Shown here one piece after another: positions 17,737 to 27,729 of a DNA stretch of 58,538 bases. The stretch is from CAZWCX01 sp964632945 (GTDB taxonomy: Bacteria; Planctomycetota; MHYJ01; WSZJ01; CAZWCX01): assembly GCA_964632945.1 (NCBI GenBank), contig CAZWCX010000036.1:1-58538 (forward strand), read 5' to 3'. The translations under genes and the position numbers were made by a program. The stretch's first letter is position 1; the number at the start of each line of letters is the position of its first letter. Under the pieces are notes generated by a model. That model was given only the letters and a program-made list of their open reading frames with translations, made no database searches and was not told where the DNA came from.

Positions 17737-20100
17737 GTGCAGCATTCCGTCTTGCGATCTGCGGTGCTCGCCACCGGGTTCGTCCTGGCCCTCCTCGCGG
17801 GGGGTCCGGTTGCCCGCGCCCAGGACAAGAACATCCTCGCCGTGGAGTTGCGCGGGTTGGAACGGAACGATCCCACCGTCGTGCTGTCGAAAATCCAATC
17901 CAAGGAGGGACGGCCGTTCCTCCGCGAGACGGTCGAGGCGGACATTCGCCGGTTGTATGCGACGGGGCTGTTTGCCGACATCGACCTGCGCGAAGAGGCG
18001 GCGGAGGGGGGCGTCCGGCTGATCTTCGTCTTCCAGGAGAACGACATCCTCGAGGACATCGTCTTCCTCGGTCTCAAGTCGTTGAAAGAAAAGGAGATCA
18101 AGAAGGATCTCCGGCTTCAGATCGGCGACATCTTCAACCAGTACTATCTCAAGCAGGATCTGGAGAGCATGCGCGGGAAGTACCTGGAGAAGGGGTATCC
18201 CTTCGTGGAGATCCAGGACAAGCGCCGCGCGGGGCAGGCGGGAGTGATCCTCGAGTACATCATCCGAGAGGGTCCGGAGGCCTACGTCGAAGAGGTGGAA
18301 ATCAAGGGGAACCGCGGCCTCGACGACGGGGACGTCGAGGATGTGATGGAGACGCGCGAGGGGACGCTGTTTTCGAGCAAGCCGTTCGTCGAGCGCAAGC
18401 TCCGGAACGACCTCGTGCGGATCAAGAAGTACTACCGCTCCGAGGGGTTTCTCGACGCCGAAGTCTACCTCGAGGATCTGCGCTACAGCGACGACAAGTC
18501 GGAGGTGTTCATCACCATCCGTGTCGAGGAGGGGACCCGCTACCGGATCAAGAAGATCCTGCTGGAGGGGAACACCCTGTTCAAGACCGAGGAGGTGCTG
18601 GCCGACCTCAAGACCCAGCCGGAGTCGTACTACACCGGCAACATCCTGGACAAGGACGTGACGAAGGTCCGCGACATGTACGGGGCCAAGGCCTACATCA
18701 ACGCGGACGTGAAGATCGACCTCCCGGTGGCGGAGGAAAAGGGATACGTGAACCTGGTGCTCGGCATCCAGGAGGGGCAGAAGTCCTACGTCGACAAGGT
18801 GGTCATCCAGGGGAACACCAAGACGCGCGACTACGTAATCCGGCGGACGATCGGGGTCTATCCCGGGGAAGAGATGAACATGGTCGCGCTGAAGCGCAGC
18901 ATGCGGCGGCTCGAGCAGAGCCAGTATTTCGAGCAGGCGGCCCTGCGCTGGGAGGAGGGTCGGGACGAGGAACACAAGAACGTGATCATCGACGTTACCG
19001 AGGGATCCACGGGGGCGATCCGGTTCGGCGGCGGGTTCAGTTCGAATTTCGGCTTCCTCGGCCTCTTCGAGATCACGCAGCGGAACTTCGACATCACCGA
19101 CATGCCCAAGAGCCTGGACGATTTTCTTTCCGGCAATGCGTTCGCCGGCGCGGGGCAGTTCTTCCGCGCCTCCTTCCAGCCCGGGGAGCGGCGCACGCGC
19201 TGGGGCGTGGACTTCCGGGAGCCGTGGTTCTTCGGATATCCGCTCGGATTTTCGCTCTCGCTCTTCGGCACCAGCAAGGACCGCGAGTTCTACACCGAGA
19301 GCCGGACGGGCGGGAGCATCGGGTTCGACAAGCGGTTCGACGGCGCGCTCGACGGGTTCTCGGTCGGGCTCTCCTACCGGCTGGAGAAGATCAAGATCAG
19401 CGACCTGGAGAACGATGCTCCGCTGGAGGTTCAGGACGTCGAGGGGACGAACTATCTGTCGGCGGTCACGCCGCGGTTCGCTTACGACCAGCGCGACAGC
19501 GGGGTCTTCCCGACCGAGGGGTATCAGATCGCCCTGACGCACGAAGTGGCAGGCGGCCCCTTCGGCGGCGACTTCGACTACTACAAGGCGCTGCTCGACA
19601 TCGACCATTTCTTCACCGTGCACACGACGGAGACGGAAGGCAAGCACGTGCTGGTGTTGTCCGCGAAGGCCGGATACGCGACGGAGATCGCGGGTGCGGA
19701 GAACGTGCCGATCTTCGAGCGGTTCTTCGGCGGCGGCACGGGGAGCGTGCGCGGGTTCGAATTCCGCACGATCAGTCCCAAGGAATTCGGGGAGCCGGTC
19801 GGCGGCAATGCGATGGTGTTCATGACCGCGGAATACACGTTCCCCCTCTACCGCACGGAGATCAACCATCAGGCGCAGGACATTCTGCGCGGGGCGGTGT
19901 TCGTCGATGCGGGGAACGTGCAGAAGGACTTCGGCGAGATGGACATGAACGAGCTCCGCGTCTCGACCGGATTCGGGCTGCGCTTCACGATCCCGCAGCT
20001 GGGGAACGTGCCGGTGTCGCTCGATTTCGGGTTCCCGCTCAAGCAGCTCGAGGATGACGACGAGCAGTTGATCCACCTCAACCTGGGGTACAGCTACTAG
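17737..20100 (+). CDS. bamA: Outer membrane protein assembly factor BamA (Omp85)
   Basis: From a GTG at 17737 the product has 787 residues. A signal peptide (VLATGFVLALLAGGPVARA) precedes mature sequence beginning QDKNILAVELRGL. Residues ~30-420 contain five POTRA-like repeats with pattern VxxIxxxGNxx, for example VEIKGNRGLDDGDV, ILLEGNTLFKTEEV and VVIQGNTKTRDYVI. The C-terminal half is the barrel, with the Omp85 motif GGGTGSVRGFEFR and a terminal aromatic residue (LGYSY). BamA inserts barrel proteins in the outer membrane. It is followed by skp-like and lipid A genes, the standard context. A TTG at 17665 would extend the frame but would bury the signal peptide. Confidence 0.95.
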   Translation: MQHSVLRSAVLATGFVLALLAGGPVARAQDKNILAVELRGLERNDPTVVLSKIQSKEGRPFLRETVEADIRRLYATGLFADIDLREEAAEGGVRLIFVFQENDILEDIVFLGLKSLKEKEIKKDLRLQIGDIFNQYYLKQDLESMRGKYLEKGYPFVEIQDKRRAGQAGVILEYIIREGPEAYVEEVEIKGNRGLDDGDVEDVMETREGTLFSSKPFVERKLRNDLVRIKKYYRSEGFLDAEVYLEDLRYSDDKSEVFITIRVEEGTRYRIKKILLEGNTLFKTEEVLADLKTQPESYYTGNILDKDVTKVRDMYGAKAYINADVKIDLPVAEEKGYVNLVLGIQEGQKSYVDKVVIQGNTKTRDYVIRRTIGVYPGEEMNMVALKRSMRRLEQSQYFEQAALRWEEGRDEEHKNVIIDVTEGSTGAIRFGGGFSSNFGFLGLFEITQRNFDITDMPKSLDDFLSGNAFAGAGQFFRASFQPGERRTRWGVDFREPWFFGYPLGFSLSLFGTSKDREFYTESRTGGSIGFDKRFDGALDGFSVGLSYRLEKIKISDLENDAPLEVQDVEGTNYLSAVTPRFAYDQRDSGVFPTEGYQIALTHEVAGGPFGGDFDYYKALLDIDHFFTVHTTETEGKHVLVLSAKAGYATEIAGAENVPIFERFFGGGTGSVRGFEFRTISPKEFGEPVGGNAMVFMTAEYTFPLYRTEINHQAQDILRGAVFVDAGNVQKDFGEMDMNELRVSTGFGLRFTIPQLGNVPVSLDFGFPLKQLEDDDEQLIHLNLGYSY

Positions 20101-20291
20101 GAACCACGACGTCACCGGTGCGGGCCATTCGGCGACGGGCGCCGGGAAGGGTGGGCGCGGAGTGCGACCCTGTCCTTCTCGGCGGCCCGATCCCGGGATC
20201 CCGGCCGCCGGTGGAACCATGGGTATCGGCGCCCACGAACGCGGAGTTCCCTCCGCGCCGGGGACCGCCGGAGTCACGAAGGAGGAGATTC

Positions 20292-20918
20292 ATGCAGAAA
20301 CTCGCTCACTGGGCGACGGGAGCGCTCATCCTCGCCCTGGTCCTGGTGGTCGGTGTTCCCGGCGATGGCGCCGGCCAGGCGGCCACGCCCAAGATCGGAG
20401 TCGTGAACATCAAGACGGTCTTCGAGAAGTACGCCAAGGCCAAGGACTTTGAGGAGAAGCTCGAGAAGGAAGCGCGGGAGGAAAAGGAATACATGGACCG
20501 GATGGAGAAGGAACTCAACGATCTCAAGACCGAGATCGAGGTCCTGACCCCGGAGAGCCCGTTGCGCAAAGAGAAGATCGAGAAGTTCATCAGCCTGCAG
20601 GCGCTGGCGAAATTCCGCGTCGAGGAGTGGAACAACCGGACGAAAACGCGGCTGAATTCGAACACGGCCCAGATCTACAACGAAATCCGCTCCGAAATCG
20701 ACGCGTTCGCGCAGCAGAACGGGTACGACCTCGTGCTGAAGACCGAGAGCGGGAAGCTGGATGTCAACAGCCGGGAGAGCGCCAACCAGCGGGTGAATCG
20801 GCGCACGGTGTTGTACCATTCTTCGGGGATGGACCTGTCCGACCGGATCGCGGAGCGGCTGAACGCGGCCTACAAGGCGGCGGGTGGCTCGACTCCGGGC
20901 AATCCGGGCGGGCGGTAG
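20292..20918 (+). CDS. OmpH/Skp-family periplasmic chaperone
   Basis: The 208-residue protein starts at an ATG with GGAGGAG 5 nt upstream. It has a signal peptide (ATGALILALVLVVGVPGDGAGQAA), then KIGVVNIKTVFEKYAKAKDFEEKLEKEA, the OmpH beginning. A long charged coiled coil (~45-150) forms the tentacle helices of Skp, and the second strand part includes QQNGYDLVLKTESG. Skp-type trimers carry unfolded outer-membrane proteins to BamA. The position directly between bamA and lpxD matches many Gram-negative genomes. Confidence 0.88.
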   Translation: MQKLAHWATGALILALVLVVGVPGDGAGQAATPKIGVVNIKTVFEKYAKAKDFEEKLEKEAREEKEYMDRMEKELNDLKTEIEVLTPESPLRKEKIEKFISLQALAKFRVEEWNNRTKTRLNSNTAQIYNEIRSEIDAFAQQNGYDLVLKTESGKLDVNSRESANQRVNRRTVLYHSSGMDLSDRIAERLNAAYKAAGGSTPGNPGGR

Positions 20919-21072
20919 CGAAATGCCGCGCGGACGCGGGGGTGCCGGCCGGGCCGGCGCCCTCCGCTCCGGGCCGGCGGGGCGAACCGTCCGGCGCGCG
21001 GCCCTGCCCGGGGCTTTCCCGCGGTGGGACGAGGGCGGCGGGACGGCCGCGGATGGGCTCGAGGATGCGCGC

Positions 21073-22137
21073 GTGGAAACGACGCTGGCCGAACTGGCGA
21101 CGCTGGTCCGCGGGAGCGTGGTCGGCGACGGCACCGTGCGCATCCGCGGTTTCAACGGCATCCGCGAGGCGGTCGCCGGCGAGATCGCGTTCTTGGCCAA
21201 CCCGAAGTACGCGCCGCTCCTGCAGACTACGCGCGCAAGCGCGGTGATCGTCAACGGCGATGCCCCGCGACTGGGGAAGGCGCCGCTGCTCGTGGCCTCC
21301 GATCCGAGTCTCGCGTTTGCGCAGGTGATGGCGCACTTCGCGCCGCCGACCGCGCTCCCCGAACCCGGGGTCCATCCCACGGCGGTGATCGCGCCTTCCG
21401 CCGTGGTCGGCAAGAGCGCCTGGATCGGTCCGCAGGTCGTGATCGGGGAGCGCAGCTCGATCGGGGAAGGCTGCCGGATCCATGCGGGCGCGGTGATCGG
21501 CGCGGAGGCCGAGATCGGACCCGGATCCGTCCTCCACCCCCGCGTCGTCCTCTACGACGGGGTCTCCCTCGGCGCCCGCGTGATCGTGCACGCGGGCAGC
21601 GTGATCGGCTGCGACGGCTTCGGCTACGCCACGGTGAACGGCGTCCACCACAAGCTTCCGCAGCAGGGCACGGTGGTCGTCGAGGATGATGTGGAGATCG
21701 GCGCGGGGGTTACGGTCGATCGCGCCCGCTTCGGCCGCACCGTGATCGGACGCGGCACCAAGATCGACAATCTCGTGCATGTAGGGCACAACGTGAGCAT
21801 CGGGGAAGGCTGCCTGCTGGTCGCCCAGGTCGGGATCGCGGGCAGCACGCGCATCGGCCGCGGGGTCGTGCTCGCCGGACAGACCGGAGTTGCCGGGCAC
21901 CTGGAGATCGGCGACGGGGCCGTGATCGGCGCCCGCTCGGGGGTCACCAAGAGCCTGCCCGCCCGCGCGATCGTGTTCGGCCTGCCGGCCCGGCCCCATG
22001 CCTTCGCCAAACGCATCCTGGCGGCCTCCCACCGCCTGCCGGAGATGCAACGCTCCCTGCGCGAGCTGCAGGACCAGGTGGACCGCCTTGCGGCGAGGAT
22101 CGCTCCCGGTGAGAACCAGGCAACGCACCATCCGTAG
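21073..22137 (+). CDS. lpxD: UDP-3-O-acylglucosamine N-acyltransferase
   Basis: From the GTG at 21073 (GAGGA 7 nt upstream) the protein has 354 residues. LpxD adds the second acyl chain to UDP-3-O-acyl-glucosamine in lipid A synthesis. It shows an N-terminal uridine-binding domain (GFNGIREAVAGEIAFLANPKY) and then a left-handed parallel beta-helix of hexapeptide repeats (VIAPSAVVGKSAWIGPQVVIGE and following). The GCDGFGYATVNGVHHKLPQQGTVVVEDDVEIG block and the VHVGHNVSIGEGC segment with the catalytic His are conserved. A C-terminal helix follows. Its last 29 bp overlap the lpxC-fabZ start. Confidence 0.95.
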   Translation: METTLAELATLVRGSVVGDGTVRIRGFNGIREAVAGEIAFLANPKYAPLLQTTRASAVIVNGDAPRLGKAPLLVASDPSLAFAQVMAHFAPPTALPEPGVHPTAVIAPSAVVGKSAWIGPQVVIGERSSIGEGCRIHAGAVIGAEAEIGPGSVLHPRVVLYDGVSLGARVIVHAGSVIGCDGFGYATVNGVHHKLPQQGTVVVEDDVEIGAGVTVDRARFGRTVIGRGTKIDNLVHVGHNVSIGEGCLLVAQVGIAGSTRIGRGVVLAGQTGVAGHLEIGDGAVIGARSGVTKSLPARAIVFGLPARPHAFAKRILAASHRLPEMQRSLRELQDQVDRLAARIAPGENQATHHP

Positions 22138-23404
22138 AGCGGCGGAGCTGTCCGGCGTCGGAATGTTCTCCGGCGTCCCGGTCCGCATCCGCCTCTGCCC
22201 TGCGCCCGCCGACGCGGGGGTGGCGTTCGTGCGCACCGATTTGCCGGGACGACCGCGCATTCCGGTCCACATCGACCACCTCTCGGCCAAGCCCCGGCGC
22301 ACCGCCGTCGCCCGGGAGAACGCCGAGGTCGAGACCATCGAGCACCTGATGAGCGCCGTGCACGGCCTCGCGGTCGACAACCTGGACATCGAAATCAACG
22401 CGCCCGAAGTCCCGGGCGTCGACGGCAGCGCCGCCCCCTTCGCCGAACTCCTGCGCGGCGCCGAACTCGTCGATCTCGACGCCCCCCGCTTCGTGTTCGC
22501 CCCCCGCGAGCCGGTTTCCGTCGTCGACGACGACTCCAGCCTCGTCGCGATGCCCTCCAAGCGCGGACTCTCGGTCTCCTTCACCCTCGACTATCAGCTC
22601 AGCTACTTCGGCCCCCAACACTACACGATCGATGTCGGGGAGGACCGCTACCTGCGCGAAATCGCCCCCTCCCGCACCTTCTGCCTGCAGAGCGAGGTGA
22701 AGGCCCTGCTCGACCAGGGCATGGGCAAGGGGGCGTCGTACCAGAATACCCTCGTCATCGGCCCCGAGGGCGTGATCCAGAACGAGGTCCGCTTCAAGGA
22801 CGAGTTCGTCCGTCACAAGATCCTTGATCTGATCGGCGATCTCGCCCTGCTCGGATGCCCGCTCCAGGCCCACGTGGTCGCAATCCGCGCCGGGCATGCT
22901 TCCAATGCCAGGCTGGTGCGCGCGCTCCAGAAGGCCCTCGCCGACCAGAGCGCGCGCCGCAAGCAGGAAACCTTCCTCGACGTGCGGGAAATCCTCAAGA
23001 TCCTCCCCCACCGCTACCCGTTCCTCCTCATCGACAAGGTCATCGAGCTCGACAGCTACAAGAAGGCCACCGGGATCAAGAACGTCACCTACAATGAGCC
23101 CTTCTTCCAGGGGCATTTTCCCGGCCAGCCGATCATGCCCGGGGTGCTGCAGATCGAGGCCATGGCCCAGCTTGCGGGAGCGCTGCTCTTGCGCAAGGCG
23201 GAGAACGCCAACAAGCTGGCCGTCCTGCTCTCCATCGACAAGGTCAAGCTCCGCAAGACGGTCGTCCCCGGCGACCAGCTGCGCATCGAGGCCGAGGCCG
23301 AACGGGTGAAAAACCGAACCGGATTCGTGCACACCTGGTGCACCGTCGAGGGGAAACTGGTGTGCGAGGCCTACATGAAATTCATGCTGGTGGACCCGGA
23401 ATAG
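22109..23404 (+). CDS. lpxC-fabZ: Bifunctional LpxC-FabZ: UDP-3-O-acyl-GlcNAc deacetylase/3-hydroxyacyl-ACP dehydratase
   Basis: The 431-residue fusion starts at a GTG inside the lpxD end (RTRQRTIRRAAELSGVGMFSG is a typical LpxC start). LpxC covers ~1-285: the zinc ligands are His in ETIEHLMSAVHGL and the RHKILDLIGDLALLG His/Asp pair, and the catalytic His is in GHASNARLV. FabZ covers ~286-431: HRYPFLLIDKV holds the active His near 301, and PGVLQIEAMAQLAG the active Glu near 348. LpxC commits to lipid A synthesis; FabZ dehydrates 3-hydroxyacyl-ACP. The fusion joins enzymes that compete for the same acyl pool and is known from Bacteroidetes and some other phyla. Confidence 0.95.
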   Translation: MRTRQRTIRRAAELSGVGMFSGVPVRIRLCPAPADAGVAFVRTDLPGRPRIPVHIDHLSAKPRRTAVARENAEVETIEHLMSAVHGLAVDNLDIEINAPEVPGVDGSAAPFAELLRGAELVDLDAPRFVFAPREPVSVVDDDSSLVAMPSKRGLSVSFTLDYQLSYFGPQHYTIDVGEDRYLREIAPSRTFCLQSEVKALLDQGMGKGASYQNTLVIGPEGVIQNEVRFKDEFVRHKILDLIGDLALLGCPLQAHVVAIRAGHASNARLVRALQKALADQSARRKQETFLDVREILKILPHRYPFLLIDKVIELDSYKKATGIKNVTYNEPFFQGHFPGQPIMPGVLQIEAMAQLAGALLLRKAENANKLAVLLSIDKVKLRKTVVPGDQLRIEAEAERVKNRTGFVHTWCTVEGKLVCEAYMKFMLVDPE

Positions 23405-23576
23405 GGGAAACGCCGAAAACTACGACAGCAGGGGGCGAAGTCTCCCCGGCCCGCGCCCGGCGCGGGGCGGGGCGAGGCGCCCCGGTGAGCCCGCGGGCGC
23501 GACGCTCCGTCCCGGCGAAGGTCGCCGAGGGTGCGCAGCGATCGGCAGCAGACTCGATCCATCGAGGGTGTCCCGG

Positions 23577-24431
23577 ATGCGAATCCATCCTACGGCCGTG
23601 ATCGATCCGAAGGCGCAAGTCGCGGACGACGTCAAGATCGGCCCGTTCTGCGTGGTGGGCCCGAAGGTGACCATCGGCTCGGGCACCGAACTGGCCAACA
23701 ACGTCACGGTGCTCGGCCATACCACGATCGGCTGCAACAATCGGATCTCCCCCTACGCGGTCCTGGGCGGGGAGCCGCAGGATCTCGGCTACAAGGGCGA
23801 GGAAACATACCTGCGGATCGGCGACGAGAACGTGGTCCGCGAGTACGTGACCATGAATTGCGGCACGACCAAGCAAAAAAAGACTACGATCGTCGGCAAC
23901 CGCTGCCTCTTCATGGCCTACTGCCACATCGCTCACGATTGCCACATCGGCAACAACGTGGTCATGGCCAACGGGGTGCAGATCGGCGGCCACGTCGAGG
24001 TCGAGGACGACGTCACCTTCGGCGGCCTCGTCGCGGTGCACCACTTCGTGACCATCGGGCGGAAGGCGTTCATCGGCGGCACCACCGGCGTCCACCAGGA
24101 TTGCCCGCCCTTCATGACCACCGATGGCCGCCCCGCCCGCGTCAAGGGAGTCAATACCGTGGGCCTCAAGCGGCGGGGCTTCTCCCCGGCGCAGATCGAG
24201 GCGCTCAAGGAAGCCTACAAACTCATCTACCGCTCGCAGTATCCCCGGCTCACCGCCGTGGAAATGCTGGAGCGGAAGCCGGACGCCACTCCCGAGGTGC
24301 GCCAGTTGCTCCAGTTCCTGCGCGGCATGGAGAAGGGACGCCAGGGTCGGGCGCTCGAGGCGCTGCGGCGAACGCCGGTCGTTCCGAGCGCGGCCGCGGC
24401 CCCCGCGGCCGCGACACAGCCCGCCGGGTAA
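23577..24431 (+). CDS. lpxA: UDP-N-acetylglucosamine acyltransferase
   Basis: The 284-residue protein begins MRIHPTAVIDPKAQVADDVKIG. A GAGGG SD lies 8 nt before this ATG, and a GTG three codons upstream is a weaker option. LpxA catalyses the first lipid A step, 3-O-acylation of UDP-GlcNAc. The hexapeptide-repeat beta-helix runs to about residue 190, with the catalytic His in MAYCHIAHDCHIGNNVVMANGV and the VAVHHFVTIGRKAFIGG turn. GLKRRGFSPAQIEALKEAYK is the conserved C-terminal helical part. An Ala/Pro-rich tail of ~25 residues is additional. It closes the bamA-skp-lpxD-lpxC/fabZ-lpxA cluster. Confidence 0.95.
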   Translation: MRIHPTAVIDPKAQVADDVKIGPFCVVGPKVTIGSGTELANNVTVLGHTTIGCNNRISPYAVLGGEPQDLGYKGEETYLRIGDENVVREYVTMNCGTTKQKKTTIVGNRCLFMAYCHIAHDCHIGNNVVMANGVQIGGHVEVEDDVTFGGLVAVHHFVTIGRKAFIGGTTGVHQDCPPFMTTDGRPARVKGVNTVGLKRRGFSPAQIEALKEAYKLIYRSQYPRLTAVEMLERKPDATPEVRQLLQFLRGMEKGRQGRALEALRRTPVVPSAAAAPAAATQPAG

Positions 24432-24538
24432 TGGGACCCCTCATTGTCCCCGCCCCGGAATGCCGATAAGATGATTCGGGGGCCTGCGGACCCGTCCGCA
24501 GCGCCCCTGCCGGACATCGGCATCGCCGGGGAGAGTCC

Positions 24539-27500
24539 ATGAGCACGGTAGACCGCAAGCCCGCCTCCGATTCGCCGGAACCGCCGGGTTCCGACTCCGC
24601 GCCGCCGCCCGTCGCGTCGGAACGGATGCCGCTCGTCTCCCCCCACCACGCCACGGTCGTCCTGCCCGAAAATGTGCAGATCCCCGATGCCCCGCGTACG
24701 CTCGACCCGATGAACACCTCCCCGCTCGAGTACCAGTTCTCCGATGCCAAGGGGACCCAACTGGCGGCGCACCACTATCGGGTGCAGGGTCCGACCGTCT
24801 ACGGCGAATACGAGATCGTCCAGGAAATCGCCCGCGGCGGCATGGGCGTGGTCTATCGCGCGCGACACCGGAAACTCAACCGCATCGTCGCCCTGAAAAC
24901 CCTGCTCGAGGGCGAGGGGGCCTCGGAGGCGCAGGTCAAACGGTTCTACCTGGAAGCCACGGCCGCGGCTCGCCTTCACCACCCGAACATCGTGGCGATC
25001 TACGATGTCGCCGAGTCGGGGGGCGTCCACTTCTACGCCATGGAGTATGTCGAGGGGCGGACCTTCCTCGACATGATCGAAAAGGAGAAGGTGGCGCCCA
25101 TGCAGGCCGCGGAAGTCGTGCGCAAGATCGCCGACGCGCTGGCCTTCGCCCACGAGGAGCACATCCTCCACCGGGACATCAAGCCGCAGAACATCCTCAT
25201 CGACGCCAAGAACGAGCCCAAGTTGTCCGACTTCGGGCTCGCCAAGGATTTCACGCGTGCCACCATGCTCACGCAGTCGGGGGTCGCACTCGGCACGCCC
25301 ATGTACATGTCGCCGGAACAGGCGATGGGACGGACGCAGGAGATCGATCATCGCAGCGACATCTACTCGCTCGGGGCGGTCCTCTACCACGCCCTCTCCC
25401 GGAAGCCCCCGTTCGACGGCGACAGCCCGCTGAGCATCATGAACAAGGTCGTGCTGGACGATCCGCAGCCCTTTCAGGCCTCCTCGCGGGAGATCGACCG
25501 GGACCTGGAGACCATCTGCCTCAAGGCGATGGCGAAGGAACCTTCGCACCGGTACGCGACCGCGCGCGAAATGGCCGAGGACCTGCAGCGTTGGGCCAGC
25601 GGCGCCCGCATTCGCGCCCGCCGTCCCGGCTGGATGAACTGGATTCTGCGCAAGGCGCGCAAGCACCGCGTCAAGACTCTCGCGGGGCTCGTCCTCTTCT
25701 GCGCCGTCGCCGTCGGGATCCTGGGGATCGAGATCTCCCGTTCCCTGGACCGGATTCGCGCGGTGAAGATCGTCGCCGCGCAGCTCGACCGAACCCGGCA
25801 GGTGGGCCGGTTCGGGACCCCTTCCCCGACCCCCGACGACATCCGCAAGTACATCTTCGACGTGCGCGTCCGGATGGAATCGGCCCTCGAAGAAGTGCGC
25901 GAGGCGCTGGACCTGGACCCCGCCAGCGCCGAAGCCCTGCTCCTCGAGGGCGAATTGCATGAACGGCGCGGCAACTTCGCCGGCGCGGCGGCGGCTTTCC
26001 GCAAGGTCGTAGAACGGCGCCCCGACGACCACGAGGCCCGCTACCTGCTGGCGCGCGCCCTCCACAACCGGGGCCCGGACTCGCACGCGGAGGCCGGTGC
26101 GATCCTCGGCGACCTCGCGCGATCCAGCCCGGTGGAGGACCTCCGCCGGCTGGCCGAAGCCCGCAGCGCCCTGCTCCGCCAGGAGTCCGTGCGCGACATC
26201 GCCACGCTCGTCCCGGGGGACTTCACCGCGAAACATCGACACGAGGCCCTGCGCCTCAAGGCCCTCGCCATCGGCTCCCTGGGTTCCGACGCGGAGAAGG
26301 AGAAGGCCGCCGATCTCCTGGATCAGTGCCTCGACGGGGGACCCGCCTCGACCGCGGATTACAACGTCCTGGCCCTTTGGCAGCGCAAGGCCAAACACCC
26401 GGACGCGGCCGTCCTGCGGACCTTCGTGAACGCGGTCGCCCTGGCCGAAAAACCCTCCCAGCCCCTCCTCGAGGCGATGATCCTCTCCCTCCGGGCCGGG
26501 TGGAGCGATCTCGAAACGGCCTTCCTCCATCTCCACCAGGAACTTCTCCCCGACTCCCCCCATCCCTACCTGAGCCGGGCGAACTACTACCGGGACGACA
26601 AAGTCCGCAATCCCGAAGCGGCGGAGCGGGATTACCTCGAAGCCCGGCGCATCGCTCCGGACGATCCCACCGCCGCGGTCAGACTTCTCCAACTCTACCA
26701 GCGCTACCCGGCGCTGCGTAACCCCGCCGCCTACTTCGCCGAGTGCAGGGAAGCGCTGATCGCCGCCGATCGGTCGGCGCACTACTCCCCCGCCCTGGTC
26801 GGCGAGATCGCGGAGGCCCTGATCGAGCTGGACCTCGAGTCCGAAGCGGAGTCCTGGATCTCCCTCGCTCTCGAACGAGCCCCCGGAACCACGGACCTGA
26901 TCGCGCTGCAAGGGGTGATCCACCACCGGCGCCGCCGGTTCACCGAGGCGCTGAAGTCGTTCGAGGTTGCCATCGCCCTCGAACCCGGCAACTACAAGAC
27001 CTATGTCCGCCGCTCGCGCTGCCACGGCGAACTGAAAAACCTGGAAGCCGCCGTGAACGATCTCACGATGGCGATCCAGCTCGACCCGGACAGCCGGGAC
27101 CTGCACCTCCGCCGCGCCATGCGATACGCGCAAATGCTCAAGCTCGATCGCATGTTGGAAGACATCGAGAAGGTGACGCTCCTGTCCAGCGTCGAGGAGG
27201 TGGAGCAGATCCGGGAGGAACTGGTCTCCCCCGTCCCCGCGCGCTGGTTCGAGAAGCTCGACAACGGCGTGCGCCAGCTCGCCGCCGGACTCCTGCCCCG
27301 CCTGGCCGCGCGACTCGCCCATCGCGGCGAAGCCGCGCTGCGCGAGAAGAAGTGGGACGACGCCAAAGCCGCCTTCGATCGCGCGCGGGCCGTGGATTCC
27401 CGCGCCTGGCGGGCGCTCCTCGGCCTCGCGGCGGTGTGGACCCAGCGGCAGGAGTGGGACTACGCCGCCCACCTCCTCCTCCAGGCCCTCGACCGCGGCT

Positions 27501-27604
27501 TGCGGAAGCCCGAAGCGATCGAAGCCCATCCTCTCCTCGAGCGGCTGCGCAATCGCCCGGAGTACGCCCCCGTGCGCCTCCGGCTGGAGGCCGGGAAGGA
27601 CTGA
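24539..27604 (+). CDS. Ser/Thr protein kinase with transmembrane helix and C-terminal TPR array
   Basis: The protein has 1021 residues from an ATG preceded by GGGAGA. An 85-residue disordered N-terminus precedes a Hanks-type kinase domain at ~88-350: glycine loop EIARGGMGVVYRA, VALKTL Lys, HRDIKPQNILID near 210, DFGLAKDF near 230 and MYMSPEQAMG. All catalytic residues are present. A transmembrane helix at ~378-400 (AGLVLFCAVAVGILGIEI) is followed by about 600 residues of TPR-type repeats (EALLLEGELHERRGNFAGAAAAFRKVVERRPDD and others), presumably outside the membrane. The layout suggests a receptor kinase whose TPR part binds a partner. It follows lpxA with no sign of co-regulation. Confidence 0.93.
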   Translation: MSTVDRKPASDSPEPPGSDSAPPPVASERMPLVSPHHATVVLPENVQIPDAPRTLDPMNTSPLEYQFSDAKGTQLAAHHYRVQGPTVYGEYEIVQEIARGGMGVVYRARHRKLNRIVALKTLLEGEGASEAQVKRFYLEATAAARLHHPNIVAIYDVAESGGVHFYAMEYVEGRTFLDMIEKEKVAPMQAAEVVRKIADALAFAHEEHILHRDIKPQNILIDAKNEPKLSDFGLAKDFTRATMLTQSGVALGTPMYMSPEQAMGRTQEIDHRSDIYSLGAVLYHALSRKPPFDGDSPLSIMNKVVLDDPQPFQASSREIDRDLETICLKAMAKEPSHRYATAREMAEDLQRWASGARIRARRPGWMNWILRKARKHRVKTLAGLVLFCAVAVGILGIEISRSLDRIRAVKIVAAQLDRTRQVGRFGTPSPTPDDIRKYIFDVRVRMESALEEVREALDLDPASAEALLLEGELHERRGNFAGAAAAFRKVVERRPDDHEARYLLARALHNRGPDSHAEAGAILGDLARSSPVEDLRRLAEARSALLRQESVRDIATLVPGDFTAKHRHEALRLKALAIGSLGSDAEKEKAADLLDQCLDGGPASTADYNVLALWQRKAKHPDAAVLRTFVNAVALAEKPSQPLLEAMILSLRAGWSDLETAFLHLHQELLPDSPHPYLSRANYYRDDKVRNPEAAERDYLEARRIAPDDPTAAVRLLQLYQRYPALRNPAAYFAECREALIAADRSAHYSPALVGEIAEALIELDLESEAESWISLALERAPGTTDLIALQGVIHHRRRRFTEALKSFEVAIALEPGNYKTYVRRSRCHGELKNLEAAVNDLTMAIQLDPDSRDLHLRRAMRYAQMLKLDRMLEDIEKVTLLSSVEEVEQIREELVSPVPARWFEKLDNGVRQLAAGLLPRLAARLAHRGEAALREKKWDDAKAAFDRARAVDSRAWRALLGLAAVWTQRQEWDYAAHLLLQALDRGLRKPEAIEAHPLLERLRNRPEYAPVRLRLEAGKD

Positions 27605-27729
27605 CCGGGAGCATCCGGCTCCCGCGAAGCGCCGGCCGGGAAGACCGCGCCGAGGAGTTGCGCGGCCGTCCCGCCCGTGTCGGAGTATCCACCCGGTCCC
27701 TGCCCGGGGCCGTACCTCTGGAGCCCTTC

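Noticed and set aside
17581..20277. Minus-strand open frame of 898 codons opposite bamA
   Set aside because: The composition is a mirror of BamA codons; it shows no domain, and bamA is unambiguous.
24227..27529. Minus-strand open frame of 1100 codons opposite the kinase-TPR gene
   Set aside because: It is antisense to a gene with all kinase motifs and has no SD and no recognisable domain.
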